A stretch of 64,000 nt of DNA from JBDSKH01 sp050245915 (GCA_050245915.1 JBFWWZ010000008.1:1-64000), one strand, 5' to 3'; counted from the stretch's first letter, positions 42,034 through 50,625 are shown. Program-made: numbers and translations. The notes: generated by a model not told the origin, from the sequence alone.

Positions 42034-42785
42034 CCACCACACCGACTCTCGCCGTCCGCGACGCGACCAAGCGCTTCGGCGCGGTGCTCGCGCTGGACTC
42101 CGTCTCGCTCGAGGCGCGCGCCGGAGAGGTGCTCGCCCTGCTCGGCGACAACGGCGCAGGCAAGTCGACCCTCATCAAATGCATCAGCGGCGTGCACCGG
42201 CTGGATGCCGGCACGATCGAGGTGGACGGCTCGCCGCTGCACCTGAGCAGCCCCGCCGTCGCCCGCGCCGCAGGTGTCGAGACCGTGTACCAGGATCTCG
42301 CCCTGTTCGACAATCTCGACGCGACCGCCAACTTCTTCGCCGGGCGCGAGGAGGCGGTCCCCCGCTGGCTGCCGCGCGGGCTGCGCTGGATGCGCGGGGC
42401 GCAGATGGCGACCCGCTCCGGCGAGCTCGTCGGGCGGCTGAAGATCAACCTGCCCGGACGCGGGTCGTCCGTCGGCATGATGTCGGGCGGTCAGCGCCAG
42501 GCGATCGCCGTGGCCCGTACCGCGGCGTTCGCGTCGCGCGTCGTCATCCTGGACGAGCCGACCGCCGCGCTGGGACTGCGCGAATCGCGGCAGGTGCTCG
42601 ACCTCATCCTGAGACTCCGTGACGAAGGCTGTGCGGTGATCGTCATCTCGCACGCCATGGATCACGTGATGGAGATCGCCGACCGCGCGGTCGTCATGCG
42701 CCGGGGCCGCGTGGTCGGTGAAGAAGTCCCCACCCCAGCGAACAGAGCACGGCTCGTCTCGCTGATCGTCGGGGGCGACGAATGA
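42030..42785 (+). CDS. Sugar ABC transporter ATP-binding protein, single-domain
   Basis: A 251-residue ABC ATPase with one nucleotide-binding domain: Walker A GDNGAGKS, signature MSGGQRQAIAVARTAAF, Walker B VVILDEPTAALG and switch His in ISHAMDHVM. Ribose-type systems usually use a fused double ATPase of about 500 residues (RbsA); this is a half-size form as in FrcA systems, so it should act as a homodimer. Overlaps at both ends (ATGA) tie it to the permease and binding-protein genes. Confidence 0.93.
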   Translation: MTTTPTLAVRDATKRFGAVLALDSVSLEARAGEVLALLGDNGAGKSTLIKCISGVHRLDAGTIEVDGSPLHLSSPAVARAAGVETVYQDLALFDNLDATANFFAGREEAVPRWLPRGLRWMRGAQMATRSGELVGRLKINLPGRGSSVGMMSGGQRQAIAVARTAAFASRVVILDEPTAALGLRESRQVLDLILRLRDEGCAVIVISHAMDHVMEIADRAVVMRRGRVVGEEVPTPANRARLVSLIVGGDE

Positions 42786-42847
42786 CGTCGTCCCCGGCCC
42801 GGCGCCCCCAGACCCCGGCACTCACCCAACCCAAGAAAAGGAATGCG

Positions 42848-43786
42848 ATGAACAAGAAACGCATTGTCGCCGCGGTCGCCGCGGCGGCGGTCGCGCTGTC
42901 GCTCGCAGCGTGCTCCACCCCGTCGGAGTCGGGAGGCGGCGAGGACGACGTCCTCACCATCGGCCTGATCACCAAGTTCCCGGTCGACTTCTACGACATC
43001 ATGGTCGATGCCGCCAAGGAGTGGGACGCGAACGAGCCCGGCGCCGAGGTCGTCTTCGCCCAGGGCAAGAGCGGCACCGACGACGAGGGCGAGATCGCGG
43101 CCATCGAGTCGTTCATCACGCAGCAGGTCGACGCGATCGCGATCACCCCCACCAGCCCCAACGTCGCCGACGCGCTGCAGAAGGCCGTCGACGCCGGCAT
43201 CCCGGTGGTGCTGATCGACAACGACATCCCGGACTGGGACGGCAAGACCGCGGTCGTGGCCACCGACAACTTCGCGGGCGGCCAGCTCGCGGGGACCTGG
43301 CTGAAGGACAACCTGCCGGAGGGCGCCAAGCTCGCCGTGCTGCAGGGCGTGCTCGGCAACCCGTCGCTCGACGACCGGGTGAACGGCATGCTCGACACCC
43401 TGGGCGACTGGGCGGAGGTCGTGGCAACCACGCCCACCGACTGCGACCAGACGAAGGGCCTGGATGCCGGTCAGGACATCCTGACCGCGAACCCCGAACT
43501 GGACGCCATCTACGCGGCGTGCGGTCCGCCCATCATCGGCACACTCGAGGCCATCAAGTCGGCCGGACGCACCGGCATCATCACGGTCGGCTTCGACGCC
43601 TCGCCGGATGAGGTCGCCGCGATCGCCGACGGCACCGAGTCGGCCTCCGTCGCCCAGTTCCCCGCGAAGATGGGCAGCCTCGGTGTGCAGGCCGCCTTCG
43701 ACGCCGCATCGGGCAAGACGGTGGAGAAGCTGATCGACACCGGCACCGAGATGGTGACGAAGGACAACTTCGCCGATTTCCAGTAA
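42848..43786 (+). CDS. Sugar-binding lipoprotein of the ribose-type importer
   Basis: A 312-residue periplasmic-binding-protein type 1 (Peripla_BP_4) lipoprotein. Signal peptide NKKRIVAAVAAAAVALSLAACS with a lipobox LAAC. The mature part shows LITKFPVDFYDIMVDAA, the ITPTSPNVADALQKAVDAGIPVVLIDND ligand cleft and ITVGFDASPD. Start is ATG at 42848 (AAAAGGAA upstream); the in-frame ATG at 42782 overlapping the ATPase stop would put 22 polar residues before the signal. A strong hairpin follows its stop. Confidence 0.93.
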   Translation: MNKKRIVAAVAAAAVALSLAACSTPSESGGGEDDVLTIGLITKFPVDFYDIMVDAAKEWDANEPGAEVVFAQGKSGTDDEGEIAAIESFITQQVDAIAITPTSPNVADALQKAVDAGIPVVLIDNDIPDWDGKTAVVATDNFAGGQLAGTWLKDNLPEGAKLAVLQGVLGNPSLDDRVNGMLDTLGDWAEVVATTPTDCDQTKGLDAGQDILTANPELDAIYAACGPPIIGTLEAIKSAGRTGIITVGFDASPDEVAAIADGTESASVAQFPAKMGSLGVQAAFDAASGKTVEKLIDTGTEMVTKDNFADFQ

Positions 43787-43796
43787 TCCCCTGACA

Positions 43797-43832
43797 GCCG
43801 TGCCGGCCGCGTGAGAGCGTGGCCGGCACGGC
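43797..43832 (+). terminator. Hairpin between binding protein and lactonase genes
   Basis: GCCGTGCCGGCC and GGCCGGCACGGC form a perfect 12-bp stem, with further pairing in the loop. No T run follows, so it is a partial terminator or an mRNA-stabilising stem that would favour binding-protein expression. Confidence 0.65.
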
Positions 43833-43856
43833 CGTCGGCGCAGAATGAGGACGGGT

Positions 43857-44693
43857 ATGAACGCGCTCATCGACAGCCACGTGCATTTCTGGGACCGCGC
43901 GCGGTTCGGGTATGCCTGGCTCGATGACGTGCCCGAGGCGCTGTCGCGGCCGTCGTTCCTCCCGGCGGACGCGGACCCCGCCGCGCGGATGGTCTTCGTC
44001 CAGGCGGACTGCCGCGAGGACCAGGGCATCGCCGAGGCGGCGTGGGTGCAGCAGCTCGCGGATGCCGGCGCGCCGATCGTCGGCATCGTGGCGCATGCGC
44101 CCCTGGAGCGCGACTGCGTCGAGCAGCTCGATGCCCTGTCCCGCATCCCGCTCGTCGTCGGCATCCGGCGTCTGCTGCAGGACGAGCCACCCGGATTCGC
44201 GGACAGCGACGCATTCATCGCCGGTGCCGCCCAGGTCGAGCCGCACGGCTTCGTCGTCGACCTCTGCATCCGGCAGCGGCAGCTGGACGAGGTGACCGAC
44301 CTCGTCGCCGCGCGGCCCGAGGTGCAGTTCGTGCTCGACCATCTGGGCAAGCCGGTGATCGACGACGGCTCGTTCGACGCGTGGGCGGCATCGATCGACC
44401 GCCTCGCCGCCCTTCCGAACGTGGCGTGCAAGGTGTCGGGACTGCTCACCGAGGCGCCGCCCTCGCACCGTGACGCGAATTCGCTCCGCCCCTGGATCCT
44501 GCACGCCCTCGACGCGTTCGGCGCCGACCGGCTGATGTACGGCACCGATTGGCCCGTGCTGACCCTCGCCGGCGACACCGCGCTCTGGCGCTCGGTCGTC
44601 GACGCCGCGCTCGAGGAGGAGTCCGACGCGACCCGCGCCGCCGTCTTCGAGGGCACCGCCCGCCGCGTCTACCGGCTGGAGGAGCGCGGCTAG
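43857..44693 (+). CDS. Amidohydrolase-2 family lactonase (L-fuconolactonase-like)
   Basis: A 278-residue TIM-barrel hydrolase of PF04909. Metal/catalytic motifs: IDSHVHFWD at the start, FVLDHLGKP in the middle and LMYGTDWPV near the end, with the conserved Asp. Closest family context is L-fucono-1,5-lactonase and related sugar lactonases, hydrolysing the lactone produced by a sugar dehydrogenase. ATG at 43857 with GAGGA five bases upstream; an ATG at 43845 is in frame. It supplies the step between sugar oxidation and the fucD dehydratase. It ends 4 bp from the convergent antiporter gene. Confidence 0.92.
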   Translation: MNALIDSHVHFWDRARFGYAWLDDVPEALSRPSFLPADADPAARMVFVQADCREDQGIAEAAWVQQLADAGAPIVGIVAHAPLERDCVEQLDALSRIPLVVGIRRLLQDEPPGFADSDAFIAGAAQVEPHGFVVDLCIRQRQLDEVTDLVAARPEVQFVLDHLGKPVIDDGSFDAWAASIDRLAALPNVACKVSGLLTEAPPSHRDANSLRPWILHALDAFGADRLMYGTDWPVLTLAGDTALWRSVVDAALEEESDATRAAVFEGTARRVYRLEERG

Positions 44694-44697
44694 GCGC

Positions 44698-46194
44698 CTA
44701 GATCAGCAGCACCGTCGCCGCGAACGCGACGATCGTCAGCAGGATCGTGTACGGAAGTGCCATCCACAGCATCCGCACGTAGCCGAGCCGGATCAGCGGG
44801 GCGAGCGACGAGGTCAGGATGAACAGGAACGCGGCCTGCCCGTTCGGCGTCGCGATGCTCGGGATGTTGGTGCCCGTGTTCACCGCGACCGCCAGCTGCT
44901 CGAACTGGTGCACGTCGATCGCGCCGGAGTCGAAGGCCTGCTTCACCTCCGTGATGTAGACGGTGGCGACGAAGACGTTGTCGCTGATCGCCGACAGCAC
45001 ACCGGCGGCGCCGAAGATGGTGCCGAGCCGCGCCTGACCCTCCAGGGCGAGCACCGCGTCGATGACCGGCGTGAACAGGCCTTGATCGTGGATGACGGAG
45101 ACGATCGCGAAGAACGTCACCAGCAGGGCGGTGAACGGCAGCGCCTCCTCGAAGGCGTGACCGATCGCCTCCTCGCTCGTCACGCCGGAGAACGCGGTCG
45201 CCAGCACGATGACCAGCAGACCGATCAGTCCCACCTCGGCGAGGTGCAGCGCGAGGCCGACGACGAGCAGCGCGGCGGTCAGCGCCTGCACCGCGATGCG
45301 GGCGCGGGCGCGGGCGTCGCGCTTGGCGGTCTGCTTCCGATCCCACTCGACCATCACCTGCCGCACGCCGTCGGGCAGTTCGGCGCCGTACCCGAACAGC
45401 CGCGTGCGCTCCAGGATCAGGCAGAGCGCCATCGCCACGACCGCCACCGGGAGGGAGACCGGCAGCACGTGCCAGGCGAACTCGCCGAAGTCCCAGCCGG
45501 CGAGCTGGCCGATCAGCAGGTTCTGCGGCTCGCCCACCAGGGTCGCGACCCCTCCGACCGCGGTACCCACGGCGGCGTGCATGACGAGACTGCGCAGGAA
45601 CGAGCGGAACTGCGCGAGGTCGGCGACGTGGTCGGCGTCGACGGCCGCGTCATCCGCCTGGTCGTGGTCGTCGCCGGAGTGCCGCCCGGACGCGAAGCGG
45701 TGGTACACGCCGTAGAACCCGGTGGCGACGGCGAGCACCACGGCCGCGACGGTCAGGGCGTCGAGGAACGCCGACAGGACCGCGGCGGAGGCGAGGAAGG
45801 TGAGCGAGAGCAGCATCTTCGAGCGCACCGCGACCAGCAGTTTCGTGAAGACGACGAGCAGCAGCTCACGCAGGAAGTAGATGCCCGCGACCATGAACAC
45901 CAGCAGCAGCAGCACCGAGATGTTCGCGCTGACCTCGTCGAACACGTGCGCGGCGGAGGTCAGCCCGAGCACGATCGCCTCGAATGCGAGCAGGCCCCCC
46001 GGCAGCAGCGGATAGCACTGCAGCGCCATCGCCAGCGTGAAGATGAACTCGAGGACGAGCACCCAGCCGAGCACGAACGGACCCGCAGCGAGCAGCAGGA
46101 ACGGGTTCAGCACCAGGAACCCGACGATGGTCAGCTTGTACCAGCGCGGGGAGTTGCCGAGGAAGTTGCGGGCGAGGGCGGCGGCAAAGGTCAT
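44698..46194 (-). CDS. nhaB: Na+/H+ antiporter, NhaB family
   Basis: A 498-residue polytopic antiporter. Its segments resemble Nha[25 protein letters not shown] at the N-terminus, [35 protein letters not shown] (with the conserved GEPQN), [14 protein letters not shown] with a membrane Asp, and [22 protein letters not shown]. It would export Na+ in exchange for protons. A His/Asp-rich cytoplasmic loop (about residues 170-190) is present. ATG at 46194 with AGGAGAG upstream. It is divergent from helR. Confidence 0.93.
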   Translation of the reverse strand: MTFAAALARNFLGNSPRWYKLTIVGFLVLNPFLLLAAGPFVLGWVLVLEFIFTLAMALQCYPLLPGGLLAFEAIVLGLTSAAHVFDEVSANISVLLLLVFMVAGIYFLRELLLVVFTKLLVAVRSKMLLSLTFLASAAVLSAFLDALTVAAVVLAVATGFYGVYHRFASGRHSGDDHDQADDAAVDADHVADLAQFRSFLRSLVMHAAVGTAVGGVATLVGEPQNLLIGQLAGWDFGEFAWHVLPVSLPVAVVAMALCLILERTRLFGYGAELPDGVRQVMVEWDRKQTAKRDARARARIAVQALTAALLVVGLALHLAEVGLIGLLVIVLATAFSGVTSEEAIGHAFEEALPFTALLVTFFAIVSVIHDQGLFTPVIDAVLALEGQARLGTIFGAAGVLSAISDNVFVATVYITEVKQAFDSGAIDVHQFEQLAVAVNTGTNIPSIATPNGQAAFLFILTSSLAPLIRLGYVRMLWMALPYTILLTIVAFAATVLLI

Positions 46195-46297
46195 GGCTCT
46201 CCTGGGGACGCGATGGTCTGTGCCGACCAGGCTTCCCGGCTCACCCATGAAAATGGAGAGGGCCTTCCCTCTCCATTAACAAGGTATACGGCACCGG

Positions 46298-46317
46298 GGG
46301 GCTTGCCGCAAGGCCCC
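46298..46317. promoter_or_regulatory. Rifamycin-associated-element-like box upstream of helR
   Basis: GGGGCTTGCCGCAAGGCCCC, 25 bp before the helR GTG. It matches the known rifamycin-associated element (GGGGCTTGCGGCAAGGCCC) except at its central base. In Streptomyces relatives this element drives rifamycin-induced expression of resistance genes including helR. Confidence 0.8.
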
Positions 46318-46341
46318 CTGCCGGGCGCAGAATCGTCGACT

Positions 46342-48546
46342 GTGCCTGCGACTCCCCGTGTCTTCGACCTGCCCCCACGCCTCGTGGCGAAAGACGATCC
46401 CGCCCTGATCGGCGAGGATGAACGGCACTTCGAGCGGATCGCCGCGAGCCTCGCCGGCACGGTGGCCGAACTCGCCGAACGGCTCGCCGCGACGCGGATC
46501 TCGCGCGGGGAGGCGGCGGGTGAGCGGCTCGAACGCGACATGGAGGTGCGCCGGCTCGCGTCCCGCCTGCGCACCTTCGAGCGGTACGGGCTCGACCTCG
46601 CTCTCGGACGGATGGTCCCGGCCGACGGCTCGGCGCCGGTGTACGTCGGGCGGCTCGGGCTGACCGATCGCGACGGTGAGCGCCTCCTCGTCGACTGGCG
46701 CTCGCCTGCGGCGGAGCCGTTCTTCGCGGCGTCGCACGGTGACCCGATGGGCCTGCGCAGCCGGCGCCGGTACCGCTGGACGCGCGGCCGCATCACCGAC
46801 TTCTGGGACGAGGTGTTCGACGCCGACGGCCTCGGCGGCAACGCCGCCCTCGACGACCAGTCCGCGTTCATCGCGAGCCTCGGCGCCGCGCGCTCGCCGC
46901 GGATGCGTGACGTGCTCGGCACCATCCAGGCCGATCAGGACGCGATCATCCGCGCGGGCTCGCGCGGCGCGCTCGTCGTCGACGGCGGCCCCGGGACCGG
47001 CAAGACGGTGGTCGCGCTGCATCGCGCCGCCTACCTGGTCTACTCCGATCCGCGCCTGGCCCGCCGCCACGGGGGTGTGCTGTTCGTCGGCCCGCACCCC
47101 GCGTACCTCTCTTATGTGGCCGATGTGCTTCCGAGCCTGGGTGAGGACGGCGTGCACCTGTGCACGCTCGCCGATCTGGTGACCGAGGGGTCCGCGGCGA
47201 ATGCCGAACCGGATCCGGACGTCGCCCGGCTCAAGGCCTCTCACGTGCTCGTGGACGCCGTCGAACGCGCGGTCCGCGGTTACGAGCGTCCGCCGCGGCA
47301 GGCGCTCTCCGTCGAGACCGATGTGGTCGACGCGGAGGTCGCCCCCGCCGACTGGGCGGACGCCTTCGCCGCGGCCGACCCGGCATCCACGCACAATGAG
47401 AACCGTGACCTGGTCTGGGACGAGCTGATCGCGATCGTCGCGGCATCGCTCGACGGCGAGGTCCCGGATGCGGTGGCCGAGCGGGTGCTGCGGCAGGACG
47501 AGACGCTGCGGTCAGCGTTCGCCCGCGCCTGGCCGCTGCTCGACCCGGTGGGTGTCGTCGCGGACCTGTTCGCGTTGCCCGCGTTCCTGCGGGTGTGCGC
47601 TCCCGGCCTGGGCGAGCGCGACATCCTGAGCCTGCAGCGCGACGACCCGCGCGCCTGGACGACGTCGGATCTGCCGCTGCTCGACGCCGCACGGCGCCTG
47701 ATCGGCGACCCCCAGGCCGCAGGCAGGGCGCGACGCGAGGCCGCGCTGCTCGACGCCCAGCGGGAGGAGATGTCGCACGTCGTCGATCAGCTCATCGCAT
47801 CGCAGGAGTACGACGACGGGGAGGGGGTGCTGCGGATGCTGGGCCAGCAGAGCATGCAGGACGCGCTGGTCGACGAGACCGCGCTGCCCTCCGTCGATCC
47901 CGATGCGCTCGCGGGCCCGTTCGCGCACATCGTGGTCGACGAGGCGCAGGAGCTCACCGATGCGGAGTGGACGATGCTGGTGCGCCGCTGCCCGTCGAAG
48001 AGCTTCACGATCGTGGGGGACCGGGCGCAGTCGCGGCGCGGGTTCCCCGAGTCGTGGGACGAACGTCTGGGGCGGGTGGGGCTCGGTGGGATCACGGTGA
48101 GGCGCCTGACGATCAACTACCGCACGCCGGAGGAGGTGATGGCGGAGGCCGAGCCGGTGATCCGCGCGGCGCTTCCCGATGCGAACGTGCCGACGTCGAT
48201 CCGCTCGGCCGGGGTCCCGGTGCGCCACGGGTCACCGGCTGACCTGCACACGATCGTGGAGGAGTGGGTGTCGGCGCACGGGGACGGCATCGCGGCGGTG
48301 ATCGGAGCCCCCGCGGTGGCAGGGACGGACCGGGTGCGCTCGCTGACGCCCGAGGGGGCGAAAGGGCTGGAGTTCGACCTGGTGGTGCTGGTGAACCCGG
48401 ACACGTGGACGGCCGTCGACCGCTACGTCGCGATGACCCGGTCGACGAGGGAACTGGTGATACTCGACGGCGGACATGAGAATGCGGGGCCGGCATCACG
48501 CCGGCCCCGCATCCTGTCAGTGGTTAGCGACCCTCTTTGCGCGTGA
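46342..48546 (+). CDS. helR: HelR, RNA polymerase-recycling helicase-like ATPase
   Basis: A 734-residue superfamily 1 (UvrD/HelD-like) ATPase. The N-terminal coiled coil (about residues 25-80), which inserts into RNA polymerase in HelD-type proteins, follows the RVFDLPPRLVAKDDPALI start typical of HelR. Walker A GGPGTGKT is at 215-222, Walker B HIVVDEAQE and the TLVDWRSPAAEPFF and RLTINYRTPEEVM helicase segments follow. Actinobacterial HelR displaces rifamycins from RNA polymerase and gives resistance. GTG at 46342 has no Shine-Dalgarno; CAGAAT lies 8 bases upstream. The last 20 codons run through a terminator hairpin into the convergent neighbour. Confidence 0.9.
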   Translation: MPATPRVFDLPPRLVAKDDPALIGEDERHFERIAASLAGTVAELAERLAATRISRGEAAGERLERDMEVRRLASRLRTFERYGLDLALGRMVPADGSAPVYVGRLGLTDRDGERLLVDWRSPAAEPFFAASHGDPMGLRSRRRYRWTRGRITDFWDEVFDADGLGGNAALDDQSAFIASLGAARSPRMRDVLGTIQADQDAIIRAGSRGALVVDGGPGTGKTVVALHRAAYLVYSDPRLARRHGGVLFVGPHPAYLSYVADVLPSLGEDGVHLCTLADLVTEGSAANAEPDPDVARLKASHVLVDAVERAVRGYERPPRQALSVETDVVDAEVAPADWADAFAAADPASTHNENRDLVWDELIAIVAASLDGEVPDAVAERVLRQDETLRSAFARAWPLLDPVGVVADLFALPAFLRVCAPGLGERDILSLQRDDPRAWTTSDLPLLDAARRLIGDPQAAGRARREAALLDAQREEMSHVVDQLIASQEYDDGEGVLRMLGQQSMQDALVDETALPSVDPDALAGPFAHIVVDEAQELTDAEWTMLVRRCPSKSFTIVGDRAQSRRGFPESWDERLGRVGLGGITVRRLTINYRTPEEVMAEAEPVIRAALPDANVPTSIRSAGVPVRHGSPADLHTIVEEWVSAHGDGIAAVIGAPAVAGTDRVRSLTPEGAKGLEFDLVVLVNPDTWTAVDRYVAMTRSTRELVILDGGHENAGPASRRPRILSVVSDPLCA
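48482..48512. terminator. Bidirectional terminator overlapping the helR 3' end
   Basis: ATGCGGGGCCGGC - ATCAC - GCCGGCCCCGCAT: a perfect 13-bp stem with a 5-nt loop. It lies within the last codons of helR and just beyond the stop of the convergent membrane-protein gene. Confidence 0.8.
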
Positions 48547-49045
48547 ACAGGTAGCCGGTCACGATGAGGCCGACCGCGAACGCGACGGCGATGATCGTGT
48601 ACAGCGTGCCGGCCAGGGCGGCGACCCCGAACGACGGCAGCAGCACGAGCAGGCCGAGCACCGCGGTGATGATGAAGAAGAGCGCCGGGGTGTTCCGGAT
48701 CTCTTTGCCGACGTAGAGCACGATCGCCGCGACGACCGTGCCGATGCCGGCGACCAGTGCCGCGATGGTGACCAGCACGCCGGGCAGCGCCAGCCCGAAC
48801 GCGCCGAGGGCGAGCAGGGCCCACCCGACGCCGGACACGATCAGCAGCACCTTGGTCAGCATCGCGTTGACGCCGCCGATCGCGAAGACGATCAGAGCGA
48901 CAGCGAGCACCAGGTAGCCGAGGCCGCCGAGCCAGCTGACCGCGAGTCCTGCCAGGGGCAGGATGATCGCGAGCAGCAGCAGAGCGCCCGCGATGATGAG
49001 AAGCAGGCCCGTGAGGGACCGCCGGGATGTCGAGACAGCTGCCAT
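48524..49045 (-). CDS. Six-helix membrane protein, HdeD/DUF308-like
   Basis: A 173-residue protein made almost entirely of six hydrophobic helices with short Gly-rich turns, after a short polar start (MAAVSTSRRS) and before the KEGR end. The helix-pair repeat layout is like the HdeD/DUF308 family of acid-stress membrane proteins, but I see no decisive motif and the function is unknown. The 3' end overlaps helR by 23 bases. Rich in Leu/Val/Ala; the ribosome binding site AAAGGAG lies upstream. Confidence 0.82.
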   Translation of the reverse strand: MAAVSTSRRSLTGLLLIIAGALLLLAIILPLAGLAVSWLGGLGYLVLAVALIVFAIGGVNAMLTKVLLIVSGVGWALLALGAFGLALPGVLVTIAALVAGIGTVVAAIVLYVGKEIRNTPALFFIITAVLGLLVLLPSFGVAALAGTLYTIIAVAFAVGLIVTGYLFTRKEGR

Positions 49046-49085
49046 CGTGAAGATTCTCCTTTGAATCGAAGGTGGATGGTGCCCG

Positions 49086-49382
49086 TCAGTCTAGGGGTGA
49101 GAAGTGCCGCAGGGTCAGGGGTTTGCGTAACAGCGTGTCTTCGCCGGGGAAGGTGACCGGCTCGGTCTGCCAGCGTTCGCCCGCGAAGGCGCGCACCGCA
49201 TCCTGGTCTGCCCAGACGCTCTGATAGACGACCCGGTCGGGGTCGTCGCGGTCGATCAGGATGCTGTGGCTGACCAGACCCGGATAGCACCCCGGGAAGG
49301 TGGCGACCAGCTCGACGAGGGTCGCCATGAACTCGTCCCGATTGCCGTCGGCGATCCAGGCCTCAGAGCTCCGCACGATCAT
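49086..49382 (-). CDS. Antibiotic biosynthesis monooxygenase (ABM) domain protein
   Basis: A 98-residue single ferredoxin-like ABM domain: MIVRSSEAWIADGNRDEFMATL at the N-terminus, then CYPGLVSHSILIDRDDPDRVVYQSVWADQDAVRAFAG, the usual strand-helix order. Stand-alone ABM proteins include heme-degrading and quinol monooxygenases, but the heme-ligating residues of IsdG-type enzymes are not evident, so the activity is unassigned. It lies between the small membrane-protein gene and tRNA-Arg, divergent from the latter. Confidence 0.85.
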   Translation of the reverse strand: MIVRSSEAWIADGNRDEFMATLVELVATFPGCYPGLVSHSILIDRDDPDRVVYQSVWADQDAVRAFAGERWQTEPVTFPGEDTLLRKPLTLRHFSPLD

Positions 49383-49420
49383 GGGGTCATTCTGGCCCTG
49401 ATATAGTTGCGAGGTTGTAT

Positions 49421-49496
49421 GCGCCCGTAGCTCAACGGATAGAGCATCTGACTACGGATCAGAAGGTTGGGGGTTCGAATCCCTCCGGGCGCACCA
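49421..49496 (+). tRNA. tRNA-Arg (anticodon ACG)
   Basis: A 73-nt cloverleaf plus an encoded CCA (49494-49496). The acceptor GCGCCCG pairs with CGGGCGC, the anticodon loop is CTACGGA, and the T-arm GGGGGTTCGAATCCCTC is intact. The accessory-gene region starts immediately after it, so its 3' end is a likely attachment site. Confidence 0.95.
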
Positions 49497-49499
49497 AAA

Positions 49500-49521
49500 C
49501 CCCTGATCAGGGGGCTGTTTT
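49500..49521 (+). terminator. Terminator after tRNA-Arg
   Basis: CCCCT-GATC-AGGGG followed by GCTGTTTT. A short stem with a T run directly behind the tRNA. Confidence 0.6.
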
Positions 49522-49615
49522 CACACGCCCCCCACAAAAACCCCACACATCGTGTTTCCGGCCCGTCTGCCCGCCCGTGATTCGCTGGCCCCGGGACCCA
49601 CACCGAAACCCCACG

Positions 49616-50284
49616 TCAGTGCTCGTGGTGGTCTTCGTCCTCATCGAGGAGCATGCCGATCGGGGTCGCGCAGGTGTCGCCTCGCCAAGCTTCGATGCCT
49701 TCGCGGATGGCGAAGCCGGCGATGACCAGGGCAGCGATCGAGTCTGCCCACGCCCAGCCGAACAGCGAGTTCAGGGCGAGTCCGAGCAGCACGGCGACGG
49801 AGAGGTAGGCACAGATCAGGGTCTGCTTCGAGTCGGCGACGGCGGTCGCTGATCCGAGCTCGCGACCAGTGCGGCGCTCAAACAGCGAGACGGCCGGCAT
49901 TATCACCACGCTGATCGCGGTGAGGATGAGCCCGACGGTGCTGTGCTCGGGTTCGATGACGCCGCCGAGGGAGAGCAGCGCGCTGACGATGACGTAGGCG
50001 GCGAGCAGGAAGAACGAGATCGAGATGACCCGCAGGGTGGGCTTCTCGTAGCGCTCGGGGTCTTTGCGGGTGAACTGCCAGGCGACCGCGGCGGCGGAGA
50101 GGACTTCGACCACGGAATCCAGGCCGAAACCGATCAAAGCGGCGGATGATGCGGCGGTGCCGGCGGCGATCGCGATCACTGCCTCGATCGCGTTGTAGCC
50201 GATGGTGAAGGCGACGATGAACCGGATGCGACGCTGCAGAACTTTGCGGCGATCGTCGGTCAGCGGACTGGCAGTGGTGGTCAT
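49616..50284 (-). CDS. Cation diffusion facilitator-like transporter linked to CmtR
   Basis: A 222-residue CDF-type (PF01545) membrane protein with about six helices and no large cytoplasmic C-terminal domain; it ends in an acidic/His tail DEDEDHHEH. Metal-site-like segments GFGLDSVVEVL (helix 2) and TAVADSKQTLICA (helix 5) are present. The ATG overlaps the stop of the cmtR gene, so the pair is translated together. Cadmium, lead or zinc export is inferred from the sensor. It is shorter than CzcD at 58970. Confidence 0.9.
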   Translation of the reverse strand: MTTTASPLTDDRRKVLQRRIRFIVAFTIGYNAIEAVIAIAAGTAASSAALIGFGLDSVVEVLSAAAVAWQFTRKDPERYEKPTLRVISISFFLLAAYVIVSALLSLGGVIEPEHSTVGLILTAISVVIMPAVSLFERRTGRELGSATAVADSKQTLICAYLSVAVLLGLALNSLFGWAWADSIAALVIAGFAIREGIEAWRGDTCATPIGMLLDEDEDHHEH

Positions 50285-50625
50285 TCGCAGCACCCGTCGA
50301 CGGCGCAGTTCGGGTTCTCGCACGGGGCGCCCTCATCGACGGCGATGACGACGGACATCAGGGCGTTGATCGCCTGAGTGAGGTGAGGGTCGGCGATCTC
50401 GTACCGGGTCTGCCGACCCTCGGGGGTGGCGGTCACGAGTCCGCAGCCGAGTAGGCAGCTGAGGTGGTTCGAGACGTTGGGCCGCGTGAGGCCAAGCTCG
50501 CGAGCGAGTTCGGCAGGGTAGCCGGGCTTCTCGAGCAGGTCGATCAGGATACGGGATCGGGTCGGGTCCGCCATGGCCCGGCCCAGCCGGTTCATGACGT
50601 CGACGCCGGTTGCAATGGTCAGCAC
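50281..50625 (-). CDS. cmtR: ArsR/SmtB family Cd/Pb sensor, CmtR-type
   Basis: A 114-residue winged-helix repressor. VSNHLSCLLGCGLV puts Cys57 and Cys61 in the recognition helix and APC gives Cys102, exactly the three cadmium/lead ligands known in mycobacterial CmtR. Extra cysteines at 107, 112 and 113 (NPNCAVDGCCE) are unusual. GTG at 50625 has TATAGT six bases upstream, so it is leaderless. A palindrome GTCAGC-ACAC-GCTGAC covers the start and should be the operator. Metal binding would release DNA and induce itself and the CDF exporter. Confidence 0.93.
   Translation of the reverse strand: MLTIATGVDVMNRLGRAMADPTRSRILIDLLEKPGYPAELARELGLTRPNVSNHLSCLLGCGLVTATPEGRQTRYEIADPHLTQAINALMSVVIAVDEGAPCENPNCAVDGCCE

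Noticed and set aside
44908..46341. Plus-strand open frame upstream of and in frame with helR, which would make a 1212-residue protein
   Set aside because: It runs antisense through the whole nhaB gene with low-complexity composition. HelR homology starts at 46342 right behind the RAE-like box.
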